A stretch of 64,000 nucleotides of DNA, from positions 1,426,001 through 1,490,000 of the forward strand of contig OZ241348.1 in the NCBI GenBank assembly GCA_965199915.1, read 5' to 3'. Below, in pieces: positions 53,013-63,832 of this stretch; the stretch's first letter is position 1; every line of letters starts with the position of its first letter. The position numbers and the translations under genes were made by a program. A model generated the notes under the pieces. That model saw nothing but the letters and a program-made list of their open reading frames with translations, had not been told where the DNA came from and searched no databases. This DNA comes from VXYL01 sp965199915. Lineage in GTDB: Bacteria; Pseudomonadota; Gammaproteobacteria; Pseudomonadales; Azotimanducaceae.

Positions 53013-54248
53013 CTACTCTTCCCCGGGCTCCGCGTCGCCCAAGGCGAAAGCCTCGTGGAGAGCGCGCACGGCGAGCTCCAAGTAGCGTTCCGCAACCACA
53101 ACCGAGATCTTGATCTCGGAGGTCGAGATCATCTGGATGTTGATGTTCTCCGCCGCCAACGCGTCGAACATGCGTTTGGCAACGCCGGCGTGCGAGCGCA
53201 TGCCCACGCCGACGGCGGACACCTTGACGATGGTGTCGTCCCCGGCGACGCCGCGGGCACCGAGCGACGGGGCTGCGTCCTGCAGCAGTTCGCGGGCGCG
53301 CTGGTAATCCGCCCGGCGCACCGTGAACGTGAGGTCCGCGCAGCCGTCGGCGGCGGTGTTCTGCACGATCATGTCCACTTCGATGGCGGCGTCGCCGATG
53401 GGTCCCAAGGTCCGCGAAGCCACTCCCGGCACGTCCGGCACGCCGAGCAGCGTCAGCTTGGCGACGTCCCGGGTGTAGGTCAGGCCCGATACAAAAGGGT
53501 GTTCCACTGCTTGCTCCTCCGTGGTGATCAAGGTGCCGAAGCCGCCGTTCGGGAAGCTCGACAGCACGCGCAACGGCACGTTGTACTTGCCGACGATCTC
53601 CACGCAGCGCGAGTGCAGCACCTTGGCGCCGAGGCTGGCGAGTTCCAGCATTTCCTCGAACGTGACCGAGGGAAGCAGCCTGGCGTCCTTGACGATGCGC
53701 GGATCGGCGGTGTACACGCCGGCCACGTCCGTGTAAATCTGACATTCGTCCGCGCCAAGCGCCGCCGCCACCGCCACCGCGGTGGTGTCCGACCCGCCGC
53801 GGCCGAAGGTGGTGATCTGTCCGTCGTCGGTTATGCCTTGGAAACCGGCGATCACCGGCGTCACGCCGCTTTCCAGATCCGCGACCAAGCCCTTCACCTC
53901 CACCTTTTCAATGCGCGCCTTGGTGTGGTTGAGGTCTGTGTGTATGGGCACTTGCGAGCCGAGCCAAGAGCGCGCGGCGCAACCGCGTTCCATCAGCGCC
54001 ATGGCGATCAACGCGATGGACGCTTGCTCTCCCGCGGCAAGCAGCATGTCCATCTCGCGTCCGGGCGGTCGCGGCGCGACGTCGAAGCCGAGCTGTTCAA
54101 GGCGGTCCGTTTCTCCGGCCATCGCGGAGACAACCACGACCACGCGATCGCCGCCCGCCACCGCCGCCGCGACCCGGTCCGCCGCGGCGTTGACGCGCTC
54201 GACGTCGGCCACCGACGTGCCGCCGAATTTCTGCACCAAGAGGGCCAT
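53013..54248 (-). CDS. lysC: Aspartate kinase
   Basis: A 411-residue aspartokinase, first step to Lys, Thr, Met and diaminopimelate. The kinase motif is VQKFGGTSVADVERV, the substrate region GFQGITDDGQITTFGRGGSDTTA, and two C-terminal ACT domains (LGVPDVPGVASRTLG; SAVGVGMRSHAGVAKRMF) should mediate feedback inhibition by lysine and threonine. ATG 54248 was chosen by the conserved MALLVQKFGGTS start. It lies 16 bases after alaS and is probably co-transcribed with it, as in pseudomonads. Confidence 0.96.
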   Translation of the reverse strand: MALLVQKFGGTSVADVERVNAAADRVAAAVAGGDRVVVVVSAMAGETDRLEQLGFDVAPRPPGREMDMLLAAGEQASIALIAMALMERGCAARSWLGSQVPIHTDLNHTKARIEKVEVKGLVADLESGVTPVIAGFQGITDDGQITTFGRGGSDTTAVAVAAALGADECQIYTDVAGVYTADPRIVKDARLLPSVTFEEMLELASLGAKVLHSRCVEIVGKYNVPLRVLSSFPNGGFGTLITTEEQAVEHPFVSGLTYTRDVAKLTLLGVPDVPGVASRTLGPIGDAAIEVDMIVQNTAADGCADLTFTVRRADYQRARELLQDAAPSLGARGVAGDDTIVKVSAVGVGMRSHAGVAKRMFDALAAENINIQMISTSEIKISVVVAERYLELAVRALHEAFALGDAEPGEE

Positions 54249-54264
54249 GCGGGGCAGCCGCGCT

Positions 54265-56976
54265 CTACGCCGCTTCCGTGCGCTCCCGCACCCACTCGGC
54301 AACGGATGCCAAGGCGTCCGGCACGTTCTCCGGGCGGTCGCCGCCACCGGCTTGCGCCATGTCCGGCCGTCCGCCTCCCCGCGCCCCGATCTGCGGCGCG
54401 ACGAAGCGCACCAAGTCGCCGGCACTGACGCGAGCGGTCACGCTCTTGCTGACGCCGCAGACCAGTCGCGCCGGCGGACCGGCATGAGCGAGCACCACCA
54501 CGGCGTCGCCGAGGCGGTCGCGCAGGCTGTCCATGGTGGGGAGCAACGCATTCACATCGCCCTCCACCGCGGCGGCGAGCACCTTGATGCCGCCCACGGT
54601 TCGCGCCTCGGCCGCCAAGTCCGCACCTTGCGTGGCGGCAAGCCGCGCGCGCAACGCCTCCAACTCGCGCCGCTGCGCTTTCGATTGCTCGGCGAGCGCG
54701 CGCACCTTGTTCGCCAGTTCCCCGCGCCGGCCCTTCACCAGCCCGGCGATGGCGTGCAGTTCGCCCTCGCCTTCGTCCAGCCATGCCAGCGCGCGGGCAC
54801 CCGTTGCCGCCTCCACGCGCCGCACGCCGGCGGCCACGCCTTCCTCGGAGACGACGCGCAGAAGGCCGATGTCGCCGGTGCGCGAGACGTGGGTGCCGCC
54901 GCAAAGCTCCACGGAAAAGCCCTCGCCCATGGTCAAGACGCGCACCCGCTCGCCGTATTTCTCGCCAAACAACGCCGCCGCGCCGAGTTTCATCGCTTCC
55001 CCGAAGGGCATTTCCCGCGTGTACACCGCCGTGTTCTCGCGGATGCGGGCGTTCACCACCGCTTCGATCTGGCGTAGCTGCGCCGGCGCGACCGGACCCG
55101 GGTGGCTGAAATCGAAACGCAGCCGCTCGGGCGCGACCAGCGAGCCCTTCTGCTCCACGTGATTGCCAAGAACCTGCTTCAGCGCCGCGTGAAGCAGGTG
55201 CGTGGCCGAGTGGTTGAGAGCAATCTCCGCGCGGCGGGCGGAGTCGATGGACGCGCGGACGGAGTCGCCCTTGCGCAGCGCGCCCTTCTCCAAGAGACCC
55301 TGGTGCAGATGCCGGTCGCCGGCCCTGCTGGTGTCCTCCACTTGGAACACCGCCCCGGCGGCGCTTTCGATGGCGCCGACATCGCCCACCTGCCCGCCGG
55401 CTTCGGCGTAGAAAGGCGTTGCGTCCAGCACCACGATGCCGCGACCGCCTTGCGCCAGCGCGTCCACTTCGGCAGGACTATCCGCCTCGTCCTCAAAGAG
55501 CGCCACCACCTTGGCATCGCCTTCCGCGTGCTCGTAGCCCGTGAAGCGCGAGCCCTTGCGATCCACATCGACCAGCTGATCGGAGATTTGCAGGCCATCG
55601 GCGCGTTGCAACTTAGTCGTAACGCTGACCAGCTTGTCGTACGTCAATCGCCGGTCGGCGAAGCCCGCCCGTCCGCGTTCGCGTTGCCGCGCCATCAAGG
55701 CGTCGAAACCCGCTTGGTCGATGGTGAAGCCCCGCTCGCGGGCGACATCCGCGGTCATATCCGCGGGAAACCCGTGGGTGTCGTACAGCTTGAAGACCAA
55801 TTCGCCGGGCAGCACGGCGCCGCCGCCAAGCCCGGCGCCGCCTCGTGGCGCACGTCGCGCCAACTCGCGCTCCAAAAGGGCCATCCCCGTCTTCAACGTC
55901 TCCGCAAAGCGTTCCTCTTCCAGCGCAAGCGCCTTGGTGATGTCGTCGGCGCGGTCGCGGACTTCCGGGTAAGCGCCGCCCATGACGTCCACCACCGGCG
56001 CCACCAAACGCGGCAACAACGGCCCTTGGATCTGGAGCTTGTGACCGTGCCGCAGGGCGCGGCGCACGATCCGGCGCAACACGTAGCCGCGCTCCTCGTT
56101 GCTCGGATGCACGCCGTCGGCGACGAGGAAGACGGCGGCGCGCGCGTGATCGGCGATCACCCGCGCGGAGGCGGCGTCCGAGCGGGGCGCCGCGTCCGCG
56201 CCGGCGAGATCGGCCACGGCACCGAGCAGGCGCTGGAACAAGTCGTTGTCGTAGTTGCTGCGGCCGCCCTGCAGCACCGTTGCCGTGCGCTCCAAGCCCA
56301 TGCCGGTGTCCACGCCGGGGCTTTCGAGGGGCGCCAGCGAACCGTCTTTGGAGCGGTCGAATTGCGGAAACACCAGGTTCCAGAACTCGGAGTAGCGGTC
56401 CCCCTCCTCGTCCGGCGACCCCGGCGGCCCGCCGGGCACGCCGGGGCCCAGGTCGTAGAAGATCTCCGAGTTCGGGCCGCACGGCCCGGTGTCGCCCATC
56501 GCCCAGAAGTTGCTCTCGTGCGGCACCACGCGGGCCGGTTCGATGCCGATCTTGTCCACCCAAACGGCGCGCGACTCGGCGTCGTCCGGATGCACGGTGA
56601 TCCAGAGGCGTTCCTTGGGCAGTTCGAGGATGCGGGTGATGAACTCCCACGCCCAAACGATGGCCTGTTCCTTGTAGTAGTCGCCAAAACTGAAATTGCC
56701 GAGCATCTCGAACAGCGTGTGATGGCGCCCGGTGTAGCCGACGTTCTCCAAATCGTTGTGCTTGCCGCCGGCGCGCACGCAACGCTGGCAGCTTGCGGCG
56801 CGCGTGTAGGCGGGCCGTTCGCGCCCAGTGAGCGCGTCCTTGAACTGCACCATGCCGGAGTTGGTGAACAGCAACGTCGGATCGTTCGCCGGCACAAGCG
56901 GGCTCGACGGCACCACGCGGTGGCCGCGGGCGGCGAAAAACTCCAAGTAGGCGGCGCGGATCTCGTGGGTTTGCAT
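54265..56976 (-). CDS. alaS: Alanyl-tRNA synthetase
   Basis: A 903-residue class II synthetase, slightly longer than the usual ~875. The N-terminal catalytic domain begins IRAAYLEFFAARGHRVVPSS, with FTNSGMVQFKD. The editing domain has the zinc-binding HSATHLLHAAL motif and ELCGGTHVSRTGDIG, and a C-terminal domain follows. ATG 56976 was selected from this start; no strong ribosome-binding site is visible. The order recA-recX-alaS-lysC-csrA is conserved in related bacteria. Confidence 0.96.
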   Translation of the reverse strand: MQTHEIRAAYLEFFAARGHRVVPSSPLVPANDPTLLFTNSGMVQFKDALTGRERPAYTRAASCQRCVRAGGKHNDLENVGYTGRHHTLFEMLGNFSFGDYYKEQAIVWAWEFITRILELPKERLWITVHPDDAESRAVWVDKIGIEPARVVPHESNFWAMGDTGPCGPNSEIFYDLGPGVPGGPPGSPDEEGDRYSEFWNLVFPQFDRSKDGSLAPLESPGVDTGMGLERTATVLQGGRSNYDNDLFQRLLGAVADLAGADAAPRSDAASARVIADHARAAVFLVADGVHPSNEERGYVLRRIVRRALRHGHKLQIQGPLLPRLVAPVVDVMGGAYPEVRDRADDITKALALEEERFAETLKTGMALLERELARRAPRGGAGLGGGAVLPGELVFKLYDTHGFPADMTADVARERGFTIDQAGFDALMARQRERGRAGFADRRLTYDKLVSVTTKLQRADGLQISDQLVDVDRKGSRFTGYEHAEGDAKVVALFEDEADSPAEVDALAQGGRGIVVLDATPFYAEAGGQVGDVGAIESAAGAVFQVEDTSRAGDRHLHQGLLEKGALRKGDSVRASIDSARRAEIALNHSATHLLHAALKQVLGNHVEQKGSLVAPERLRFDFSHPGPVAPAQLRQIEAVVNARIRENTAVYTREMPFGEAMKLGAAALFGEKYGERVRVLTMGEGFSVELCGGTHVSRTGDIGLLRVVSEEGVAAGVRRVEAATGARALAWLDEGEGELHAIAGLVKGRRGELANKVRALAEQSKAQRRELEALRARLAATQGADLAAEARTVGGIKVLAAAVEGDVNALLPTMDSLRDRLGDAVVVLAHAGPPARLVCGVSKSVTARVSAGDLVRFVAPQIGARGGGRPDMAQAGGGDRPENVPDALASVAEWVRERTEAA

Positions 56977-57012
56977 TGGCGGAGGTGCTGCTTCGACGTT
57001 GGGCGAACGGCG

Positions 57013-57018
57013 AGTATA
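57013..57018 (-). promoter_or_regulatory. -10 box of the alaS-lysC transcript
   Basis: TATACT on the minus strand, about 37 bases before the alaS ATG, is a five-of-six match to consensus. The sequence 17 bases further upstream is a poor -35 box. Confidence 0.4.
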
Positions 57019-57059
57019 CGGGTTGACGAATCGGCCTGACGCAGCGGGCGCGCGGCCGA

Positions 57060-57575
57060 TCACGGATTGTCGAGCTGCTCGAGGCCGCAAAGCGCCTGCG
57101 CGATCACGTCGGCGGGGTAGCCGCGGCGAGTCAGGAAACGGGCTTGTCGCGCCCACGCCGCTCGATCGCGCGGCGGCTGCTCGCCAAACCGCTTGACGCG
57201 GGCGGCGTGGGCGAAGCGCGGCCAATCCACGCCGATGTCCAACGCCTCGTCCGCGCGTTCGGCGTCAATGCCGCGGGCTTGGAGGTCGGCGCGCACTTTC
57301 ACCGGCCCCTGCCCGCGCGCGATCGCCGAGCGAACGTAGCTTTCCGCGAAACGCGCGTCGGATTGCAGCCCCGCGCCGACGAGTTCCGCTAGCACACCCT
57401 CCAACACGTTCGCTTCGTGGCCGCGGCTCGCGAGCTTGCGGCGGAGCTCGAAGCGCGAATGTTCGCGGCGCGCCAAGAAACGCAAGGCCTGTTCCCGCGC
57501 CAACCGCCCGGCCTCCGCGGCCGTGCGCCCTTTACAAACGACCACAACCGCCGGCCGCCTTCGCCACATTCGCAA
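57060..57575 (-). CDS. recX: RecA regulatory protein RecX
   Basis: A 171-residue helical-repeat protein that caps and disassembles RecA filaments. Family features are AREQALRFLARREHSRFELRRKLASRGH, FAESYVRSAIARGQGPVKVRADL (in part), and the C-terminal repeat FLTRRGYPADVIAQAL. It follows recA by 36 bases. The exact start is uncertain: 57575 gives a basic leader (MRMWRRRPAVVVV). Confidence 0.9.
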   Translation of the reverse strand: MRMWRRRPAVVVVCKGRTAAEAGRLAREQALRFLARREHSRFELRRKLASRGHEANVLEGVLAELVGAGLQSDARFAESYVRSAIARGQGPVKVRADLQARGIDAERADEALDIGVDWPRFAHAARVKRFGEQPPRDRAAWARQARFLTRRGYPADVIAQALCGLEQLDNP

Positions 57576-57611
57576 CCCACGTTCGACGCCACCACGACCC
57601 GGCGCACGCGA

Positions 57612-58811
<1,200 letters not shown>

Positions 58812-58842
58812 GATGCATCTCCGTATGCGTGTCTGGCGCACA

Positions 58843-58858
58843 CTGTATGTTTGCTCAG
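58843..58858. promoter_or_regulatory. LexA (SOS) box upstream of recA
   Basis: CTGTATGTTTGCTCAG has the CTG-N10-CAG architecture of gammaproteobacterial LexA operators, with one mismatch to CTGT-N8-ACAG. It lies 32 bases upstream of the recA start. Confidence 0.7.
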
Positions 58859-59022
58859 TTCAAGAGTCAACCCCAAATTCGAAAAAAATGCAAAAAAGAG
58901 CGAAAACAGCGTTGTCGCACACGCGGCCAAGCCAAAATCGCACACGCTGGACGCCAAGCGAGCGCACCGCTGCGCCGCCGTGCGACCGCGCCGAAAATCG
59001 CGCCGACCGCCCGCCGTTGCTG

Positions 59023-59028
59023 TACGCT
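59023..59028 (+). promoter_or_regulatory. -10-like box of mutS
   Basis: TACGCT lies eight bases before the mutS ATG at 59037. No ribosome-binding site is present (CGGCTTTT), consistent with a leaderless mRNA. The -35 region is poor. Confidence 0.35.
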
Positions 59029-59036
59029 CGGCTTTT

Positions 59037-61601
59037 ATGGCTACCGTCGCGCATACGCCTGTCATGCGGCAGTATCTACGCATCAAGGCCCAGCATCCGA
59101 ACGCCCTTCTGTTCTACCGCATGGGCGATTTCTACGAGCTGTTCTACGACGATGCCAAGGAGGCGGCGCGTCTGCTCGACATCACTCTGACGGCGCGGGG
59201 AAAGTCCGCCGGCGCGCCGATTCCCATGGCCGGAGTGCCGTTTCACGCCATCGAAGGCTATTTGGCGAAATTGGTGGAACTCGGCCGCACGGTGGCCATC
59301 TGCGAGCAAGTGGGAGACCCCAGCACCGCCAAGGGGCCCGTGGAGCGGCGGGTGGAGCGCGTGGTCACCCCCGGCACCATCGTCGAGGACGGTTTGCTTG
59401 CGCCGGACCGGGAAAGCGTGCTCGCCGGCGTCAACCCGTCCGGCGACGGTTGGGGCGTTGCGTGGCTGAACCTCGCGTCCGGCGAGTTCGCCGTGGCCCG
59501 CGCGCGCGACGCCGGCGCGCTGGCGGCCCTCTTCGCCCGCACGCGCCCGGGCGAAGTGCTGGTGCCTGAAAACAGCGACCTGCCGCTGGACGCGCCCACC
59601 TCGCCGCGGGATCCGCTCGAGTTCGACGCCGCTTCGGCGCAGCAACACTTGACCGCGCATTTCGGTGTGGCCGATCTCGACGCGTTCGACCTTCCCGCGT
59701 CGAGCCCGGAGGTGGGCGCGGCCTCCGCGGTGCTGCGCTACGCGCAAGCCGCCCGTTGTCAGGATCTCGCGTTCGTGGACAGACTCGCCAAAGTGTCCGA
59801 AAGCGACGTGGTGGTCATGGACGGACGCACCCGGCGCAACCTCGAGATCGATCGGCGCGGCGATGGAGAAGCCGGCGGCACGCTGTTCTCGGTGTTGAAC
59901 CACACCGCCACGTCCATGGGCGCCCGCAAGCTGCGCGGATGGTTGAACGCCCCCAGCCGGCGGCGCGACGTGATCGCCCGCCGCCAAGACGCGGTCGCCG
60001 CCCTCTTGGAAGGACGCGCCAAGGAGAGCTTGACGCCGCTCCTGCGCGCGGTCGGCGACTTGGAGAGAATCGCCGGCCGGGTGGGGCTGGGCAACGCCTC
60101 GCCGCGCGACCTCGGCAAGTTGCGCGACGCGCTGCGCGCTCTGCCGGCATTGCGCAAAGCCGTGATGGATCTCGGCGACGAGGAGTTGGGCCAACGGTTC
60201 AAGCAGCTACCCGCGTTCGACCGCGAACACGGCCTGCTCGCCACGGCGCTGGTGGAGGATCCGCCCGCCACCGTGCGCGACGGCGGCGTGTTCGCGCGCG
60301 GCTACGACGCCGAGCTGGACCGTCTCAAGGGAATCACGGAGAACGCATCCGGCTTCCTCGCCGATTTGGAGGCGCGCGAGCGCGTGCGCGCCGGCATCGC
60401 CAACTTGCGCGTTGGCTTCAACCGCGTCCACGGCTACCACATCGAGGTGGGCCGGGCCGCCGCCGGGCGGGTGCCGGCGGACTACATCCGCCGCCAGACG
60501 CTCAAGAGCGTGGAACGCTACATCACGCCGGAGCTCAAACGGTTCGAAGACGACGCCCTCACCAGCCACGCGCAGGCGCTGCGGCGCGAGCGCTCCTTGT
60601 TCGACGCCCTGCAAACCACGTTGCGGGAGCGGCTCGGCGCGCTGCGCGGCGCCGCCCGCGAAATCGCCCGTCTGGACGCGCTGACGGCGCTCGCGGTGGC
60701 CGCCGAACGCCACCGTCTGGCGCGGCCCACACTCACGGACGCGGCCACCTTGCACATCAAAGCGGGCCGGCATCTGGTCGTGGAGGCCGAGTCCGACGCG
60801 CCGTTCGTGCCGAACGACCTCGCGCTTGACGAACAACGGCGGATGCTCATCGTCACCGGCCCGAACATGGGCGGCAAGTCCACCTACATGCGCCAAGCGG
60901 CCCTCATCGCGCTGCTCGCGCACACCGGCGCGTTCGTGCCTGCCGCCGCCGCCACCATCGGTCCCATCGACCGCATCTTCACGCGCATCGGCGCTTCGGA
61001 CGACGTGGCGCGCGGACGTTCCACCTTCATGGTGGAAATGAGCGAAACGGCGCACATCCTGCGCAACGCCAGCGCGGAAAGCCTGGTGCTGCTCGACGAA
61101 ATCGGCCGCGGCACCAGCACCTACGACGGACTGGCGCTGGCGTGGGCGACAGCCAGCCACATCGCCCGCCACACCGGCGCGTTCACGCTGTTCGCCACGC
61201 ACTACTTCGAACTCACCGCCTTGCCGGAGGAGGTCGAAACGGCCGCCAACGTCCACATGGAAGCGGCGCAACACGGCGGCGAGGTGGTGTTCCTACACAG
61301 CGTGCGCGACGGGCCGGCAAGCCAAAGCTACGGCGTGGAAGTGGCCAAACTCGCCGGGGTGCCGCCGCCGGTGCTCGCGGAGGCCCGCCGCCGGCTCGCC
61401 GTGCTGGAGCGCCGCCACGCCGAGGCGCAAGCGCATCTGCAGCGCGATCTGTTCCAAGATTTCAACGACGAAACCGAGGACGCGCCGCCTGAACATCCCA
61501 CGCTGGAAACGTTGCGCGCGCTTGATCCGGACAGCATGTCGCCCCGCGCCGCCTTGGCGGCCGTCTATGAATTGAAGAAGCTCGCTGCCGGCGCGCCTTG
61601 A
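59037..61601 (+). CDS. mutS: DNA mismatch repair protein MutS
   Basis: An 854-residue mismatch-recognition ATPase. The mismatch-binding motif is FYRMGDFYELFYDDAKEAA with its Phe-x-Glu; Walker A is TGPNMGGKSTYMRQ; Walker B is LVLLDEIGRGTSTYDG; and the C-terminal segment is SYGVEVAKLAGVP. Length matches E. coli MutS (853). ATG 59037 was chosen from the MATVAHTPVMRQYL start. It is divergent from recA and convergent with fdxA. Confidence 0.97.
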   Translation: MATVAHTPVMRQYLRIKAQHPNALLFYRMGDFYELFYDDAKEAARLLDITLTARGKSAGAPIPMAGVPFHAIEGYLAKLVELGRTVAICEQVGDPSTAKGPVERRVERVVTPGTIVEDGLLAPDRESVLAGVNPSGDGWGVAWLNLASGEFAVARARDAGALAALFARTRPGEVLVPENSDLPLDAPTSPRDPLEFDAASAQQHLTAHFGVADLDAFDLPASSPEVGAASAVLRYAQAARCQDLAFVDRLAKVSESDVVVMDGRTRRNLEIDRRGDGEAGGTLFSVLNHTATSMGARKLRGWLNAPSRRRDVIARRQDAVAALLEGRAKESLTPLLRAVGDLERIAGRVGLGNASPRDLGKLRDALRALPALRKAVMDLGDEELGQRFKQLPAFDREHGLLATALVEDPPATVRDGGVFARGYDAELDRLKGITENASGFLADLEARERVRAGIANLRVGFNRVHGYHIEVGRAAAGRVPADYIRRQTLKSVERYITPELKRFEDDALTSHAQALRRERSLFDALQTTLRERLGALRGAAREIARLDALTALAVAAERHRLARPTLTDAATLHIKAGRHLVVEAESDAPFVPNDLALDEQRRMLIVTGPNMGGKSTYMRQAALIALLAHTGAFVPAAAATIGPIDRIFTRIGASDDVARGRSTFMVEMSETAHILRNASAESLVLLDEIGRGTSTYDGLALAWATASHIARHTGAFTLFATHYFELTALPEEVETAANVHMEAAQHGGEVVFLHSVRDGPASQSYGVEVAKLAGVPPPVLAEARRRLAVLERRHAEAQAHLQRDLFQDFNDETEDAPPEHPTLETLRALDPDSMSPRAALAAVYELKKLAAGAP

Positions 61602-61611
61602 CGGGCGCGCG

Positions 61612-61935
61612 TCAGCGCTCCAAATAGCGGCGTTTGCCCGGCACCTCCCGCCACCGCGCTTCGTCGTCCGGCGGTGCCTTCTTCTCCGTGATGTTCGGCC
61701 AGAGTTCCGCCAATTCGGCGTTGAGGTCCGCGAACTCCTCTTGGCCTTCCGGTATCTCGTCTTCGCTGAAGATGGCGTCCACCGGACATTCGGGTTCGCA
61801 CAAGGCGCAATCGATGCACTCGTCTGGATGAATGACGAGCATGTTCGGGCCTTCGTAGAAGCAGTCCACCGGGCAGACTTCCACGCAATCCGTTAGCTTG
61901 CACTTGATGCAATTCTCGCCGACAAGAAACGTCAT
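61612..61935 (-). CDS. fdxA: Seven-iron ferredoxin FdxA
   Basis: A 107-residue ferredoxin with one 3Fe-4S and one 4Fe-4S cluster, like Azotobacter ferredoxin I. Cysteine motifs are CIKCKLTDCVEVCPVDCF and CIDCALCEPECPVDAIF. The C-terminal tail (WPNITEKKAPPDDEARWREV) is typical. ATG 61935 gives the conserved MTFLVGENCIKCK start. It is convergent with mutS, ten bases apart, an arrangement conserved in pseudomonads where rpoS lies next door. Confidence 0.96.
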   Translation of the reverse strand: MTFLVGENCIKCKLTDCVEVCPVDCFYEGPNMLVIHPDECIDCALCEPECPVDAIFSEDEIPEGQEEFADLNAELAELWPNITEKKAPPDDEARWREVPGKRRYLER

Positions 61936-61964
61936 GGGGTTTGGCCCGGGGGTAACTGCGGCGT

Positions 61965-61992
61965 ATTGTCGGAATCGCGCCGATGTTGTCAA
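61965..61992 (-). promoter_or_regulatory. Sigma70-type promoter of fdxA
   Basis: On the minus strand, TTGACA (61987-61992, perfect consensus) and GACAAT (61965-61970) are spaced by 16 bases. The start codon lies about 29 bases downstream of the -10 box. Confidence 0.65.
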
Positions 61993-62073
61993 GGCGGGCG
62001 CCGACCGTGTCTTCGTTCGCATCCCCACGGGCGCAACGGGCTTGGCTTGCGCTCGCGAACGTGCGCCGACATG

Positions 62074-63327
62074 TCAACAAAGCCGCGTCAGCCGTTCCGC
62101 TCGGCGGTGTTCCTCGTGTTCGAATGCCGGCGCGTAGGTCGCCATCTGCCGAGCCGTCAAGCCGGCCCGCTCCAGGCACCGGCGCCAGTTGTCCGCGACG
62201 ACGCGCGTCATCCGCGCCAGCATTCGCGCCGCCGCGTCCGCATCCAAGTCGAAAAACGGCGCCGCCTCCACCGCGGCTTCAACGGAAGCCGCTGTGCCGC
62301 TGATCTCGCTCACGCCGGTGCGCAGCCGGCGGTGGCGCAGCGGCTGCGGATTGATGTCGAACGCCGGCGCAAGCACCCAGCGGCCGCCGCCCACATGCAG
62401 CAAGCCGTGGTTCTTCAGATGGTCGTCGTTGTTGGAAACCAGAATCGTGAACAGCATCCGCCGATACAACTCGGTGAGCTGTGCCTTGGGATCGTGCCCG
62501 TGCGCCCGCAACGCATCGGCGATGTCGGTGTAGTAGGCGTCGGTGTCCGCATCCGCGCCAAGGAACGACTGCGCCGAAAGATAGCTTAGCCGTTGCCCGT
62601 TCGAAGCCCGGTCGAAGCGCTCGACGAGGGCCGCGGGTCGCTGCGCGTGCGGGAACGCCAGCCGGGCCGCCGCCGCCCTCACGCCGGCCATCCGCGCCAA
62701 CTCCAACGTGGCCACTTCCACGCGCTCCACCGGCATCGTGTCGGTCTCGGCCGTGAACTTGGCGATGCACAGTCGCCCGCTCGCGTCGCGCACATTCGCC
62801 TTTGGCCTTGCGCCACCGAGCGAGCCCACGCTGCCCGTGAGACGAAGGCGCTCCGCCAAGGAGAGGTCCTCGTCCCCGGCGCGGTGCGCCAGGGCAGCCA
62901 GGTCCGACAGCTCGCGCAAGCCCGGCACGGCGGCGCCGGCGGCGGCCAACGCCACGCCATTTTCGTCGCGGTAGCGCAATGCGCCTTGGCGCGTGGCGTC
63001 GTCCGCCAAGAGCAAATAGTCGAGTTCGCTCAAGGCACCCGGTCTTGCGTGGCGAAGGACAGATCGCCCCCAAGAATCCGGCGCGCCGTCGCTTACGGCG
63101 CCGGGCAGCGCGGCGCGCGCGTCGTCGCCACCGCCAGCGAAGTAGAAGGCGGTGTCGGCAAGCGGCAAAGTGGGCGAAATGGCGAAGCGACCCGGATGCT
63201 CCAACCACTCCATCGCGTAGCGGAACACACTGGTCTGGCGGCGTCCGTCGGTCTCGAACCGGAGCTCGCCGACCGGCAGGGTGGACTCGCCGATCGTCAC
63301 CCGCACGCGCCGGCTGCGCTTTCTCAT
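62074..63327 (-). CDS. hipA: HipA-family serine/threonine kinase toxin
   Basis: A 417-residue HipA-type kinase toxin; E. coli HipA phosphorylates glutamyl-tRNA synthetase and causes persistence. The N-terminal HipA domain carries GELRFETDGRRQTSVFRY. The P-loop region is GSVGSLGGARPKANV, the catalytic loop ILVSNNDDHLKNHG and the metal-binding motif APAFDINP. Length matches HipA (~440). Its ATG overlaps the hipB stop (ATGA). No mutation of catalytic residues is seen, so it is presumably active. Confidence 0.92.
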   Translation of the reverse strand: MRKRSRRVRVTIGESTLPVGELRFETDGRRQTSVFRYAMEWLEHPGRFAISPTLPLADTAFYFAGGGDDARAALPGAVSDGAPDSWGRSVLRHARPGALSELDYLLLADDATRQGALRYRDENGVALAAAGAAVPGLRELSDLAALAHRAGDEDLSLAERLRLTGSVGSLGGARPKANVRDASGRLCIAKFTAETDTMPVERVEVATLELARMAGVRAAAARLAFPHAQRPAALVERFDRASNGQRLSYLSAQSFLGADADTDAYYTDIADALRAHGHDPKAQLTELYRRMLFTILVSNNDDHLKNHGLLHVGGGRWVLAPAFDINPQPLRHRRLRTGVSEISGTAASVEAAVEAAPFFDLDADAAARMLARMTRVVADNWRRCLERAGLTARQMATYAPAFEHEEHRRAERLTRLC

Positions 63328-63668
63328 CGCGCTTCGCCGGTTGCCCTCGGCGTCGAACGAGGCGCGGAACGAGCAGACCGGATCCGTTGCGGGAGGTTGT
63401 CCAAGTCCAACATCAGCCCGCTGTCGTCCTTCGATACATCGAGCAACTCGTCAAGGCGGCGCAATTCGCCGAGCGCGAGCAACGCCATCGCCAACGCGCC
63501 CAGCGACACGCCGGACTCGCCCTTTTCCAACCGCGCAAGGGTGCCCGGCGCGACGCCCATGCGGACGGCGAAATCCGCCACCGGCATCCGGCGCTTCTTT
63601 CGCGCGATGCGAATGTCGCGCCCCAACGAACGCAACGCACGCTGCACCGATGGAGGAGGGGTCTTCAT
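63324..63668 (-). CDS. hipB: HipB-like Xre-family antitoxin
   Basis: A 114-residue Xre-type helix-turn-helix repressor that should neutralise HipA and autoregulate the operon. The DNA-binding region is RKKRRMPVADFAVRMGVAPGTLARLEKG (in parts: ADFAVRMGVA, TLARLEKGES). The C-terminal ~30 residues are Arg/Ser/Pro-rich. It overlaps hipA by four bases. Upstream, bases 63669-63720 are AT-rich and contain a TTGACT -35-like box on the minus strand, the likely operator-promoter. Confidence 0.88.
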   Translation of the reverse strand: MKTPPPSVQRALRSLGRDIRIARKKRRMPVADFAVRMGVAPGTLARLEKGESGVSLGALAMALLALGELRRLDELLDVSKDDSGLMLDLDNLPQRIRSARSAPRSTPRATGEAR

Positions 63669-63832
63669 AAATCGCAGAATATCAACTCTTAAATGGGGTT
63701 AACAGTCAAATCAACGGCATCAAGACACGCCAACTGCGAGTGAATGGCCCCTCAGCGTCCATCGCCCGCGAACACGCATCGGATCAAAACCACGCAACGC
63801 CGGCAAGACACCGCGCCCCGACGGCTGGCTGG

